A stretch of DNA of 64,000 nucleotides, taken from Marthasterias glacialis (taxonomy: Eukaryota; Echinodermata; Asteroidea; Forcipulatida; Asteriidae). Below the pieces are notes generated by a model. The model was not told the origin of the DNA. It did no database searches and worked only from the letters and a program-made list of their open reading frames with translations. The translations under genes and the position numbers were made by a program. Where the stretch lies: the NCBI GenBank assembly GCA_911728455.2, contig OU452229.1, positions 16,558,754-16,622,753 on the forward strand, read 5' to 3'. Below, one piece after another: positions 1 through 10,345 of this stretch (positions within the stretch are counted from its first letter, which is position 1; every line of letters starts with the position of its first letter).

Positions 1-560
1 CTCTTTTTATGAAGTCCGCCTCATTGTTTCATCGGCTGCGTTTTGATGTCTGCCGCACAGGTGTCATGTGAAATTATTATGAAATATTTTATAAAAGAAG
101 AACAAAAACAAGTTATATAGAAGTCGGCTGCAGCTTAGGGTGTGGCGAAGTTGGGGATGAGGGCTGGGGGAGGGGTGGGGGCGGGGATGTGAGCCTTAAT
201 ATATGCAAATTCCGGTTAATCCAACGCATTGTATGGTTTTGCTGTTTTTTTTTTAGGGCTATAAGTACCGTTGGTTTCTGTTATGATACTTTTACTTGCC
301 ATTTCTGTTTTACATTTATGTATATGTTCAGTCTTACATTGTTAAACAAGGGAGGGCACATTTGTTTTTATTGTCAGCGTTTTTGTTTGTTTGTTTGTTT
401 GTTTTTGCTTTGTTTCCCCCCTTCTTTTTTCACTTTTGCCCTTCCCTGGACGGACTGTGCTCGTATTATTTAGTACTGTCCATAGAATTAAAAAAACAAA
501 ATGGAACAAAAACAAAAAATGCAATTTATATAAGGAAAAAAATACTTGTTTGTTGTTGTT

Positions 561-598
<38 letters not shown>

Positions 599-1855
599 CT
601 TTACACACACACACAAATGCCTAAACCCTTAAAGCCTAAAAAAAAAAAAAAAAAAAAAAAACGTTTTACGAGTCCCTTTATTATTATACACTTCGGGGGG
701 GGGGGAACAAAGGTAATCCATCGCACAAACTTTGAACATGTTAATCTCAAGGAATTAGTTTCTGTATGAAACAAATTTCAAAATGAACCAACCACGATGT
801 AATGATTCAAAAGAAACGAATTCGACAGAAAAATAAACCACACATTACTAAAAAAAAAAAAAAAAAAATCGCTCCGTGGTGCCGTAGGTAGCGTGCAACG
901 TGGATGCATTCAACCGTTGTAGTGACTATTCCTAGAGCGTCTTAATTGTACAAATTGCCAACAAATCGGTTTTGATAAAATATGTATTTTAATACCACCC
1001 ATTAAGATCTACTTTAACCCTATTAGTCTGAAGATAAGCTACAGCTTCATATTTACTACTATTTCAAAACAAAATAGCAAGAATAATGCATATTATACAT
1101 AAAATAAAAGAAAACGGAACAACAATAACCGCATTGGAATAATAAATTAAGATATACCTTTTCACATTGATTAACAAATAAAAGTGACAAAAAAAATATA
1201 ACTTTGTGTGTTTTTTTTTTTTTTTTTTTTTTTACCTTGTGTAGTGCTCATGTACAGAATGATAAAGACAAAGAGAGAAACAGAAGTTTTTGACATTAAA
1301 ATGGTTAAAAAATACATTCATATATTTTCTACTATTACTATTAGTATTATTTTTTTATTTCTATAGTTTTATCGATGCGAAAAAAACTTACACTTATTTG
1401 TTTGTGTTTATTTGTTGTCCTCTGAACTTGCAAAGAAACTTGATCGATAGTGAAAGTTTATCGACCATAACACTTAAAGACGCAACCGCAGCTACGATAC
1501 TGATTGTAGCTGCAACTATGGTGTTGATGCGGGTCATAAAACAGGTTAGTGTAATGCGTCTGTTCGTTTCTAGGCGAAGATGGTAAGGTTTGCCTCTTTA
1601 ACCACTTCACACAATTATGCCAATAGAGGGCGTTATTCTGTCACAAAAGCTGGGGAAATAAAGTTTTGGGTTTTTTAGAGATTTCAGTAGGGGTTTCCCC
1701 TATTAAAAAAAATACAAAAAAACAAAAAAACAAAACAAAATGACTCCAATGTCGTATGATTTGAGGTATGTTGAAAATTGTACCCTTTTTTAGTAAGCGA
1801 ATTGTACTTCTTGCTAACCTTGTTACAACGCCGGACTCGGAGGAGAGACAGAGAG

Positions 1856-1887
<32 letters not shown>

Positions 1888-4340
1888 GAACGTCAAGTTG
1901 AATAATGGAACTATTATGAGTCCAAAATGATTAATACATGTCATTAGTTGCCATGAAGTTCAGACAAGGCATTGTATAAGTCTATAATAGCAATCAACGG
2001 CAAAGGCTTCTTTTTCAACTGTCCAATTTGAGAGAAAATGGACCTAAGAGTTTAGGTAATTGATATAAAGAGAGGTTGGGTTGAAACTAGATTGATGAAC
2101 CTGTACAATAAGGGAGGAGGCAACTATCCGGTAGCTAGCATCGGGTATGAAGACACTTTCCTATTAACCATCTGTGTTGTTGTGTTTTCAAAACAAAAGG
2201 ACAAAGCTTTGGTGTAGATTATTGTATTATTTAGAACAGAACTACGGGCCTAAAAGCCCCCACAAACAGCAGTTAGATGAGCCATATCCAAATAAATAAA
2301 AATTAATAAAATATAACACATTTGTATAAAATCCATCGCAATTAAAATATCACAAAAAACAAAAAACATAAGTACTCTTTCGGTTTTCCTCATTTTTTTT
2401 CTTCTTTTTTACCTGTGCGGTATTCGCTAGATCTTACCTATAAGACCACGACGATTCTCATTACGGCGACTTAAATTTTTCATTCCTAATCAGAGGAGAG
2501 ATGCAAGAGAGTCATTAAAAATGACAAATGGCAACCAATCGAACTGAATTCATTAATGAACAATATCAGAAAAAAGTGGCCCCCAAAATTGCAACATCCA
2601 ACTTTGCAACTTAGTGCAGAATTCGTACCAAGCAGCTTGCGCGGTCAAGGTCATTTTGTTGCGAACGACATAATTCAAGACCAATCCCCTTAATGTATCA
2701 GATGGGAGTCGATGCAGAAACAAAATGTCCTAATCATATGCCGGGAAAGTGCTGGACATAAAATACTATATTCTTCAAGACAGTTAACGCACATTGTTTG
2801 TATTTGTCGACAATGCGTGGCTAAAATCAATCAATAGATAAAAACCAACATTTATTGATAATTTAGTTTATTGATGGAACTACACACCGCCACAATAAAG
2901 TAGAAACCGATATAGAGGGTGTGGAAGAATTATAAATCTTAGAGTTACTGTTAAAGAATTAATTATAGTTACGCTTTGGTGAGGTCTAGTTTGCAGTAGG
3001 ACAGTTTGACAAGAAGTAGAAAACAAAGTACAGGAAGTTTGAAAACAAACTTGGTTTACCAGATGGTACATCTGCCCTTTGCAAAAGCTATTTCAATTAT
3101 ATAAGACACAGTATGATTTTTTGTTTCTAACATGAATTGTCAGTGTTTAATTAGTGGGAAAAGAACATCAAGGCTACCACCACTGTCAACATTTTTATCA
3201 AGGCCTTCAGTGCCCGAGGTTGACTCTTTAAGCCAAATTCATACTAGTCGAATGGTTCTAATCCCAACAAAAAAGAACACCATTGCTGTTCCTTTCATTA
3301 CTACCACAATCTTATAAACAAATATAATCAATGATTCCTAAGAAAATGTCTCCCTGAAGCACTTTCAGACCCACCCTCCCCCAAAAAAGATATATATAAT
3401 AATTATAATTAGATATATGTTAATAATAATAATATTAATAATAAGAAATACACAGATAAATAAATAAATAAAAAAGTTTAAAAAAATAATAATAATAAAA
3501 AAAAAATAATAATAAAAGAAAAATAACAATAAATATTGTACATTAATAAATTTAACATAAAATAGAGACGAGGGTTGTCAACCGGCCAATTCAATCAGAA
3601 GATACATAGGTTGCACCGACTGTATAATAAATATAATGAACTCATTGATTTAATTAATTAGCAATATCTCTTTTATGTCAATCCCGGCTTAACCTTTACC
3701 AACAGTGAACTAAAACTGAAACTCTTGTCTAAGGTTTCGATCCACTCTCCACTGATGGACTTTATTCCGACTGAGGGCGCAATCACTTTGTTGTGTTTGC
3801 ATTGATGACTCGGGACCTGCGATGGTTCCGTTACCCCCTGGTTACACACAAAGAATGACGACATTGTTTTTTTTTTTTTTTTTTTTTACTTTTAATAACA
3901 AACTTGGGTTTGTCTTGTACACCAGCCCTCTGATTCAAAGATAACAGCTGTCCATTGATCCTCACGTACAAGGTTTATACATTCATTTGCATAAACTATG
4001 AACACAAGGGTGCACGACACAAACTAAAATGGGCACTCTCACGACCAAGGTTGAATAGTCAGGGTCATCGTTTGTTTTTTGTCAGCGTAACGCCGATTTA
4101 TAGGCAACATTTTCAAGAAAGATGCAATAAAAGTCACCTGTGAAAAGTTCAGTTGAATACAATGTCTACTTATTGAGAAAACAACCAAAATCTGTCACGG
4201 TATTTCCATCATCGAGAACGAACATCGAATCCACCCACGTTTAACGAGGCGACAGGGTATGGTATACCAACCGCATCTCTTGCCGTATTGAGGGCAGCGT
4301 TCAAACAGACACCACAGTTGTTTCAAGGGGTCGCCTGCAT
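1..4340. other. Intergenic AT-rich DNA, no gene seen
   Basis: No credible coding region is visible on either strand. The stretch holds long homopolymer runs (T tracts near 563-598 and 1209-1233, A tracts near 639-661 and 1857-1886, T tract near 3866-3887) and simple AT repeats around 3400-3540. Short open frames here are poly-Lys, poly-Phe or other low-complexity readings. Confidence 0.6.
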
Positions 4341-4362
4341 GTGATCTCTGGATCAAGTTTCA

Positions 4363-4627
4363 CCCTACCATTTTTTTATTTTTTTTTTATTTTATTGTAT
4401 TTATTTGTTTGTTTTTGTGGTTTTGTGTGTTTGTTTGTTTATTTGTATATATTTATTAATGCCTTTATAACAAGTAGGCTTTCGGATAATAACACTTCGA
4501 AATTTCTTTTTGGGGTCATTACAAAAGTTTTACCCTACCATTTTTTTTTTTTTTTTTTTTTATTTTATTGTATTTATTTGTTTGTTTTTGTGGTTTTGTG
4601 TGTTTGTTTGTTTATTTGTATATATTT
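4363..4627. repeat. Direct duplication of a T-rich ~95-bp block
   Basis: A T/G-rich block beginning with the motif ACCCTACC at about 4363 recurs at about 4532, offset by roughly 169 bases, with near-identical (TTTG)n and (TTTA)n text in both copies. It directly precedes the piggyBac-like repeat copy and may be a local expansion of that element's left part. Confidence 0.6.
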
Positions 4628-4629
4628 TC

Positions 4630-5409
4630 ATGTCACTAAGTTCTACACGATGACGTCAAGAAATTTCCCAAAATTTTCACTAAACGGCGTTTTTTTACTG
4701 TTTTTTTGCCCATTTTTGGTCAAAAATCGTTTTTTCCCCATAACTTCTGTATTTTTAGTCGTCCGAATGTTTTGAAACTTGGCAGATTTGTACATTTTAA
4801 CAAGATCAAAATAATTTGAACCTAATTTGGTTACTGGAGTCACCAAAACGTTGTTTTTTTTTTTTGCGTTTTTTTTTTTTTTTTTTTTTTTCACTTAAAA
4901 ATCAAAACGGCCGCCGCGAAGGGCCCATGGAGAAATAATAAGGCTTGGTTGACAAATCCAAATATTTTTTGGGTCTGAAAAGTAAGAAATTAGAATGATA
5001 AAAATATTCTTTTGTTACAAAAATTGATATAATTTGACCCCCTAATTACAGGCTGAAAACACAAAATCCAAGATGGCCGCCAAAAATGGCGGCCATTTTG
5101 AATTCCCAAAACTATTTTAGACTATCACGTGACTCATCACAATCACTTTTCTAACAAAGAAATAAAAAATAAGTGGAAATTATGTTCAAAAAGTAAAAAA
5201 AAAAAAAAAATTAAATAAAATCGTGTAACTCAAGGTCAAACAAATGGTTGCCATGGCAACAGCTAACCCCCGGTATCAATTATTTTTTTCATTGTTGATA
5301 GATTTTGGGAAAAGTCAGAAAATTTCGCAGTGATCGGAGTAAGCGTTAAAAAGTTACGGGGGAAAAAGTCGGTAGTGGGGCACATTGTGCCCCGTCCTGA
5401 TAGGGTTAA
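4630..5409 (+). mobile_element. Diverged piggyBac-like non-autonomous element, copy 1
   Basis: This stretch is a diverged relative of 55743-56916 in the same orientation. Shared landmarks are the phrase around ATTTTTGGTCAAAAATCG and CCCCAT, a GATGGCCGCC/GGCGGCCAT inverted repeat (about 5073-5097), and the stretch around GTCAAACAAATGGTTG. The right end reads GGGGCACATTGTGCCCC then GTCCTGATAGGG and TTAA (5406-5409). Read in reverse it begins TTAACCCTATCAGGAC, matching the left end of copy 2 (TTAACCCAATCAGGAC). TTAA plus CCC ends are typical of piggyBac-derived elements. The left end is unresolved and no transposase remains. The family assignment is inference. Confidence 0.5.
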
Positions 5410-6624
5410 ACCTACTTGAGACAGTTCTGGAGTCATCAATCTCATGGCATGATACTTGTCATTAAGTCAACAATCCAGGAAAACAGTGAACTTTAAATCT
5501 TTCATGAGAATTAGCGCATGAATCAGTCGCTATCATTAGTGTGCGGTACACCCCTTGCCTAGGGCTGGATTGCCTACCGCCCTCTATTGACACCATTTTG
5601 TCATCCAGAGTCACGGGACATTAGTTGATCAATGTTGCATTTCATGTAAAATACAATGTACATGAAATAAATACCACAAAGAAATGGTGCCAGCTTGCTC
5701 GGTCAACTAATGTTTGGCTTGAGAGTAAGGAACTCGGCGCTTACCACCAGCAGGAAGACTTTGGTAGAACATCACGCCCAAACGTCTTGTCTAAGTTGTA
5801 GCAGCGCCAGCCCCCAGACATCGAGGTAGCACCGGTCAGCATCCTGTCCCGAGCTTGCCTGACTCAGCAGAAGGAGGGCCCGGCTTTGGCAGTCGTAGCG
5901 TTAAATAATATACGGCGTCATAGTAGGTCAAGCATGACCATATCTTGTAAGGAATGATGGGGCCGTAACAAAGCACTGGTTAAAAAAAAAAAAACTGAAT
6001 GAAACAGCTCGGTGAACAAGTACAAAACATAAAACCAAAGGAGCACTTTTGTGGCCATCGAACATAAACATACACACATTGGTATAATCAGCTTATTAAC
6101 CTATAGGTCTACTACAATTTGATTCTTCTTCAAAATAGGGATAAGAAGCTTTTCCCAGTCACAGTTACTAGAGTTGGACGCCACGGTTTCTGTAATTTAG
6201 GTGCTGGAACTATTTGGCGCTATATTAATGTTTGCTTATTTTTACACTGCCAAAGTTCTCTTGAAATAAGAAAACAATATTCTTGAAATAAGAAAACAAA
6301 TCTTATTTCAGGAAAACTTGTTTTGTGTCACTCCCAAACATCATAATAGAAACACTTTCTAGGGAGTGACACAGTAATGTTTTCGTTGAAGTACGATGTT
6401 TTTTTTGTTTTTTTTTGTTTTTGTTTTCAAGAATACCATTTTTAGTAGTGTTTTATTACATGCATGGTGAGAATTTAATATTGGTTGTTGGATTTCTAAA
6501 TTGTTCGTTTCGAGAAAAAAGACAACATTCAGAGCAACGATTATTCTTCCCCGGTTGATTTCCAGTTTGCTGCCCCAACCACGTTGAGGTAATTTCTCCC
6601 CCACGTTTGTGTCATCGAATCCAA
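5410..6624. other. Intergenic, no gene seen
   Basis: Mostly unique sequence. A somewhat GC-richer block lies at about 5730-5930 with no supported open frame. No promoter, RNA gene or coding region can be argued for. Confidence 0.5.
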
Positions 6625-6632
6625 CGTAAAGT

Positions 6633-7048
6633 CAGTGCCATAACTAGGGTATTATTTTAGAGGGGTGCAAGGAGGGGGGGGGGGGGGTGGGGGGCACCAT
6701 TTTTCTCAGGGGCACTTTTGGCCAATTTGAACTGCAGTTTCCGTTGGTGTTGTTCCTAAACAAACCCTTTTCAGCGCTTTTCTGCCGTGTTGAGGTAAAA
6801 CAAAATACATTTTTCATGTAAATAATAAAAACTAGTTTCAAAAAATGAAATTAATACACAAAAAGCTCATAAAAATGTAACATTTTAATCTCAAAAGTCC
6901 AGATATCAAATGGGGGGGGGGACACACAGACATCAGTTTTTTTTTTTGTTTTGTTTTTTTTTTTTTTGGCGGGGGGGGGGGGGGCACAGACACAGGGGCA
7001 CAAACATCAGTTGGGGGGGGGCACGTGCCCCCCTTAGTTACGCCACTG
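6633..7048. mobile_element. Non-autonomous hAT-type transposon (MITE) with 8-bp TSD
   Basis: The left end reads CAGTGCCATAACTAGGG. The right end, read in reverse, is CAGTGGCGTAACTAAGGG, a nearly perfect terminal inverted repeat of the CAGTGGCGTAACTA type used by many hAT elements. The octamer CGTAAAGT flanks it exactly on both sides (6625-6632 and 7049-7056), an intact 8-bp target-site duplication, which is the hAT hallmark. The 416-bp interior is G-rich with long G and T runs and no transposase, so it moved with enzyme supplied elsewhere. The intact duplication points to a fairly recent insertion. Confidence 0.85.
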
Positions 7049-7056
7049 CGTAAAGT

Positions 7057-7922
7057 ACATTCAAGTATTTTGTAAGAGGGTTCCCGACTTTGAGTCTTGT
7101 GTGTATACTTATATCATATTAAACGGTATTTTAACTGCTAAGCGGCTAAAGTGCAACGTAGAGAATCGTAATACTTTCAAGGGTATTTTCACCGTGACTT
7201 AGCCACTGTGCTACGCGGCATGTCACAACTCCATCAGCTTTATAGGAATCACACCTGTGCACAATGATCGTTGCATAGTTCGATTAAATCCATTGTTTTC
7301 ATTGTTGAATCTCACTTTGGATTCTTGGCTACTGTGATACGCAGTGGATCATTATAATGTTCACAGCCACCTGTTGTTATTTGTGTGTAAAAGTTAACTG
7401 GATTGCAGCGCTACAATGTAATACTTTAATTGGATTAAGACTAGCTCAAATCGCGATCGGGCTCCCGCGTTACGCAGTACGCTCCGCTCTGAATCTGTTA
7501 ATAGAAGCCCGCCCTCAAGAGTTTCATCCAGTTACAATAAGACTTGTCCGATACTCATTTTTCTTTTCATCGGGCCGAACAAGAACTATTATTATTCATT
7601 ATTATTGTATTTATTAATTTATTTCTTTATTTTGTTTTCTTTAAATTATCTTTAAGACATCACTGAGCATCGTACTTAATCAGTGACAAGGTGCAACAAT
7701 AACATTTGTGAATACGGTAGTAATGTATTCTGTTACTGTGGTCAGCTTCTTATTCATGATATTTTAGGAATAAGGTAGGTGTTTCTTCCTCCCAATTGTG
7801 GAGAGTGGTGGTGTGGGGCGGGGTGAGGGCAAACCACCTGCCTCTACTCTTTATGTAGAAGAATGCAACTGGTCCCATCTCATTCTTCTTGATTTGTGAC
7901 ATGTCAATAAATAAATCAATCA

Positions 7923-7987
<65 letters not shown>

Positions 7988-8839
7988 CGAACTAAGATCG
8001 CGTCAAAATGCTTGCATTTTGACACGAGCGTAGTGAGCGTCCAACAAACGCCTTATAAGCGTTCGCAAGTTTTTTAATAAGCGTAAGCGCAAAGCAGTAA
8101 CTATTTTGGAGCCAATCAGGAATGTGTTTCAGTGTTTCACTATCAGGGCCTAGGTTTATAGAGCTACTGTAAGCAGAACATAATTATTGCTTAGCAATTT
8201 TGTGACGGGCAAACATGAGCAGGATACAATTCACAGATGGTACATGTGAAATCGTATTTCGGCTGGTAACCTTTTTTTTCTGGTAACCATATCTGTATTT
8301 ATTACATTTTTTTTTCTTCATTTTTTGCTCAAGCAACTCTATGAAATTGGGCCCAGGGGTTAGCAACGAGGTATCGATACGCCGCGCTGTCCATGGTGGC
8401 GAGTTTTAGCACAACCCAACTTGCAGTCTAGTCTGGCACCATTTTTTTTTTTAACCGAAAATAAATGGCTTCTCGTCGTAAGTTGTCGCAACTCTCTCAA
8501 TACAAAGCTCTGCAAAATCAACGATGGGACGCCCTCAACTGCCTAACTGTCTGACTGCATTAACTCGGGTGGGGGGGGGGGGGGGGCTCACATATAACAC
8601 TGCATGCTGTAATCATTGATGATCATTTCTTTCATGATCCTATAGTTTGTCAACTATTAATTAAGAATGATTTCTTGGCCGTTGAACTCATTATTGTTAC
8701 TCTACTTGTAATTGTTGTGTGGTATAACAAGTAAAGTAATAAAAAACAAGTAAACGATTTGAATTATTGAAATGAAATGAAATCCAAATGGGCTTACCCG
8801 TTGACACCTTGGACACTTCAATTTTGCGAACCTAGTTAT

Positions 8840-8881
<42 letters not shown>

Positions 8882-8920
8882 AACAACAACAACAACAACG
8901 AGAAAAAAAACAAACATATA
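7057..8920. other. Intergenic with homopolymer and (ATA)n tracts
   Basis: No supported gene. Contains an A tract plus (ATA)n at about 7926-7984, a G tract near 8569-8587 and a long A run plus (CAA)n near 8847-8899, directly beside the tRNA array. Open frames are short and low-complexity. Confidence 0.5.
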
Positions 8921-8935
8921 CGTCCCTGGGTGGAT

Positions 8936-8973
<38 letters not shown>

Positions 8974-8994
8974 GACCGATTGTGCCACAGAGAC
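8921..8994 (-). tRNA. tRNA-Asn (GTT), array copy 1
   Basis: Read on the minus strand, the 74 bases fold as a canonical tRNA with 5' acceptor GTCTCTG pairing with CAGGGAC, discriminator G, anticodon arm TTCGG-CTGTTAA-CCGAA (anticodon GTT) and a T arm containing TTCAAAT. It differs from the other copies by one base in the D-stem/box A region and by CAAAT instead of CGAAT in box B, so its promoter may be slightly weaker. There is no intron. A T-run follows at 8902-8910 and could terminate RNA polymerase III. The family identity is confident; activity of this copy is less certain. Confidence 0.85.
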
Positions 8995-9088
8995 TTGCTG
9001 GAAAAAATATTATTTTCTGTTCCTTTCCACTAAATCACTCGTAAAGCTTGATTAATATCTTCAAAATTATTCTTTCAAAATGTTGTTC

Positions 9089-9162
9089 CGTCCCTGGGTG
9101 GATTCGAACCACCAGCCTTTCGGTTAACAGCCGAACGCGCTGACCGATTGCGCCACAGAGAC
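9089..9162 (-). tRNA. tRNA-Asn (GTT), array copy 2
   Basis: A canonical 74-base tRNA-Asn on the minus strand. The acceptor stem pairs throughout (one T-G wobble), the anticodon loop is CTGTTAA, and box B is GGTTCGAATCC. A TTTT terminator candidate lies just downstream (AAAA at 9077-9080 on the given strand). It sits 168 bases from copy 1, and the spacer is repeated with the gene, so gene plus spacer were duplicated as one unit. Confidence 0.95.
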
Positions 9163-9255
9163 TTGCTGGAAAAATATTATTTTCTGTTCCTTTCCACTAA
9201 ATCACTCGTTAAGCTTGATTAATATCTTCAAAATTATTCTTTCAAATTATTGTTC

Positions 9256-9329
9256 CGTCCCTGGGTGGATTCGAACCACCAGCCTTTCGGTTAACAGCCG
9301 AACGCGCTGACCGATTGCGCCACAGAGAC
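9256..9329 (-). tRNA. tRNA-Asn (GTT), array copy 3
   Basis: Identical in its 74 bases to copy 2, including box A, box B and anticodon GTT, and starting exactly 167 bases from it. The downstream spacer has lost one base of the A-run used as terminator in copies 2 and 4 (AAA instead of AAAA). Termination may therefore rely on the next T-run about 20 bases on. Confidence 0.93.
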
Positions 9330-9422
9330 TTGCTGGAAAAATATTATTTCCTGTTCCTTTCCACTAAATCACTCGTAAAGCTTGATTAATATCTTCAAAA
9401 TTATTCTTTCAAAATGTTGTTC

Positions 9423-9457
9423 CGTCCCTGGGTGGATTCGAACCACCAGCCTTTCGT

Positions 9458-9490
<33 letters not shown>

Positions 9491-9496
9491 AGAGAC
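9423..9496 (-). tRNA. tRNA-Asn (GTT), array copy 4, anticodon-stem variant
   Basis: Same fold and anticodon GTT. One anticodon-stem base is changed, so the closing G-C pair of the 5-bp stem becomes a G-A mismatch. The D arm carries GGTTAGCG instead of GGTCAGCG. Acceptor and T arms are intact. It could be functional or an early-stage pseudogene. It is 167 bases from copy 3 in the same tandem array. Confidence 0.75.
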
Positions 9497-9567
9497 TTGC
9501 CGGAACGCTGTCTTTTTCTGTAAGCTTTCCTTTAATATCATACACTAATGCTTCAAAATCAGTCCTT

Positions 9568-9641
9568 CGTCCCTAGGTGAGTTCAAACCACCAATATTTC
9601 GGTTAACAGCCGAACGCGCTGTCCGATTGCGCCACATAGAC
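9568..9641 (-). pseudogene. Degenerate tRNA-Asn copy 5
   Basis: The end copy of the array. It keeps the anticodon loop with GTT and overall length 74. However, the acceptor stem has an A-G mismatch (GTCTATG against TAGGGAC), the T loop is TTTGAAC instead of TTCGAAT, which damages box B, and the variable/anticodon flank reads AATATT. The spacing to copy 4 (145 bases) departs from the 167-base unit. Probably a decayed copy at the edge of the array. Confidence 0.7.
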
Positions 9642-10062
9642 TGAAAAATGCATACAAATGTTAAATATTACATTGTTAATGAAAATGAAAAAAAATATAT
9701 ATAAAAAAATAGAGCTACATTTTACATTGATCGCAAATTCCATCGTGAGGAGGGGACAGAATCGAATCGCATTCTCAGATCTGAAGACAAGCAGAGTATA
9801 CTTTTCGAAATGTCAAGACCATAACAACGGCTCTTTTAGAGCAAACAATCCTCCCAAAAGAGATTCACACATGGATGTACTGGGTTGTACTGAAAAAAAA
9901 AAATAATAAAAAAAAAAAAATAACAAAAATAACAAAATAAAAAATGCTTCTTATCATGTACGCCATGCGCAGTTTTTAACGTTACTTACAATCGTCAAAG
10001 TTAATACTGTTAATGAAATCAACGGCGCTACATATTCATTGTATAATATGTTTACATTATAC
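9642..10062. other. Intergenic, nothing recognised
   Basis: AT-rich sequence with A-runs at 9893-9920 and no supported gene or element. Confidence 0.4.
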
Positions 10063-10345
10063 TTAAAATAAAATATATAAGTTTACATGAGGAATACAAC
10101 GATTTGGAAAACCGGTACACATGTTATTGTTCCTGTTGTATGTATTTTTAGAGCCGACTTGAAAAAAACACGGGATGGGGTGCACTCCGACTACCATGAG
10201 ATAGTTTGTTCCATATACTGGGTGCCGAGATCGAAAAGACACGCCTACCATAGTGATTTTGATTAAAACGGGGTTCAACAAAGCGTACTTCAATGTAGGA
10301 GCAAGTCGCTATAGAACTCTCCCTAACAATCAATAAATCAGACAA
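10063..10345 (-). mobile_element. Remnant of a LINE reverse-transcriptase ORF C-terminus
   Basis: On the minus strand the frame 10345-10148 contains FSISAPSIWNKLS followed by a basic stretch and FFSSRL. This resembles the conserved end of non-LTR retrotransposon ORF2 proteins (the pattern F-S-x-x-A-P-x-x-W-N-x-L followed by a basic F-K-x-x-L-K). A stop interrupts right after SSRL and the coding register is lost beyond it, so this is a truncated, decayed fragment. The clade (CR1, L2 or RTE) cannot be decided from so short a piece. Confidence 0.5.

Larger units (their letters stand above)
8921..9641 (-). repeat. Tandem array of five tRNA-Asn units (~167 bp)
   Basis: Five head-to-tail units, each a 74-base tRNA-Asn plus a ~93-base spacer. 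The spacer is nearly identical in units 1-4 (TTGCTGGAAAAATATTATTT, then TCCTTTCCACTAAATCACTCG). Start positions are offset by 168, 167, 167 and 145. Divergence is concentrated at the two ends of the array, as expected from unequal crossing-over that homogenises the centre. Confidence 0.9.
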
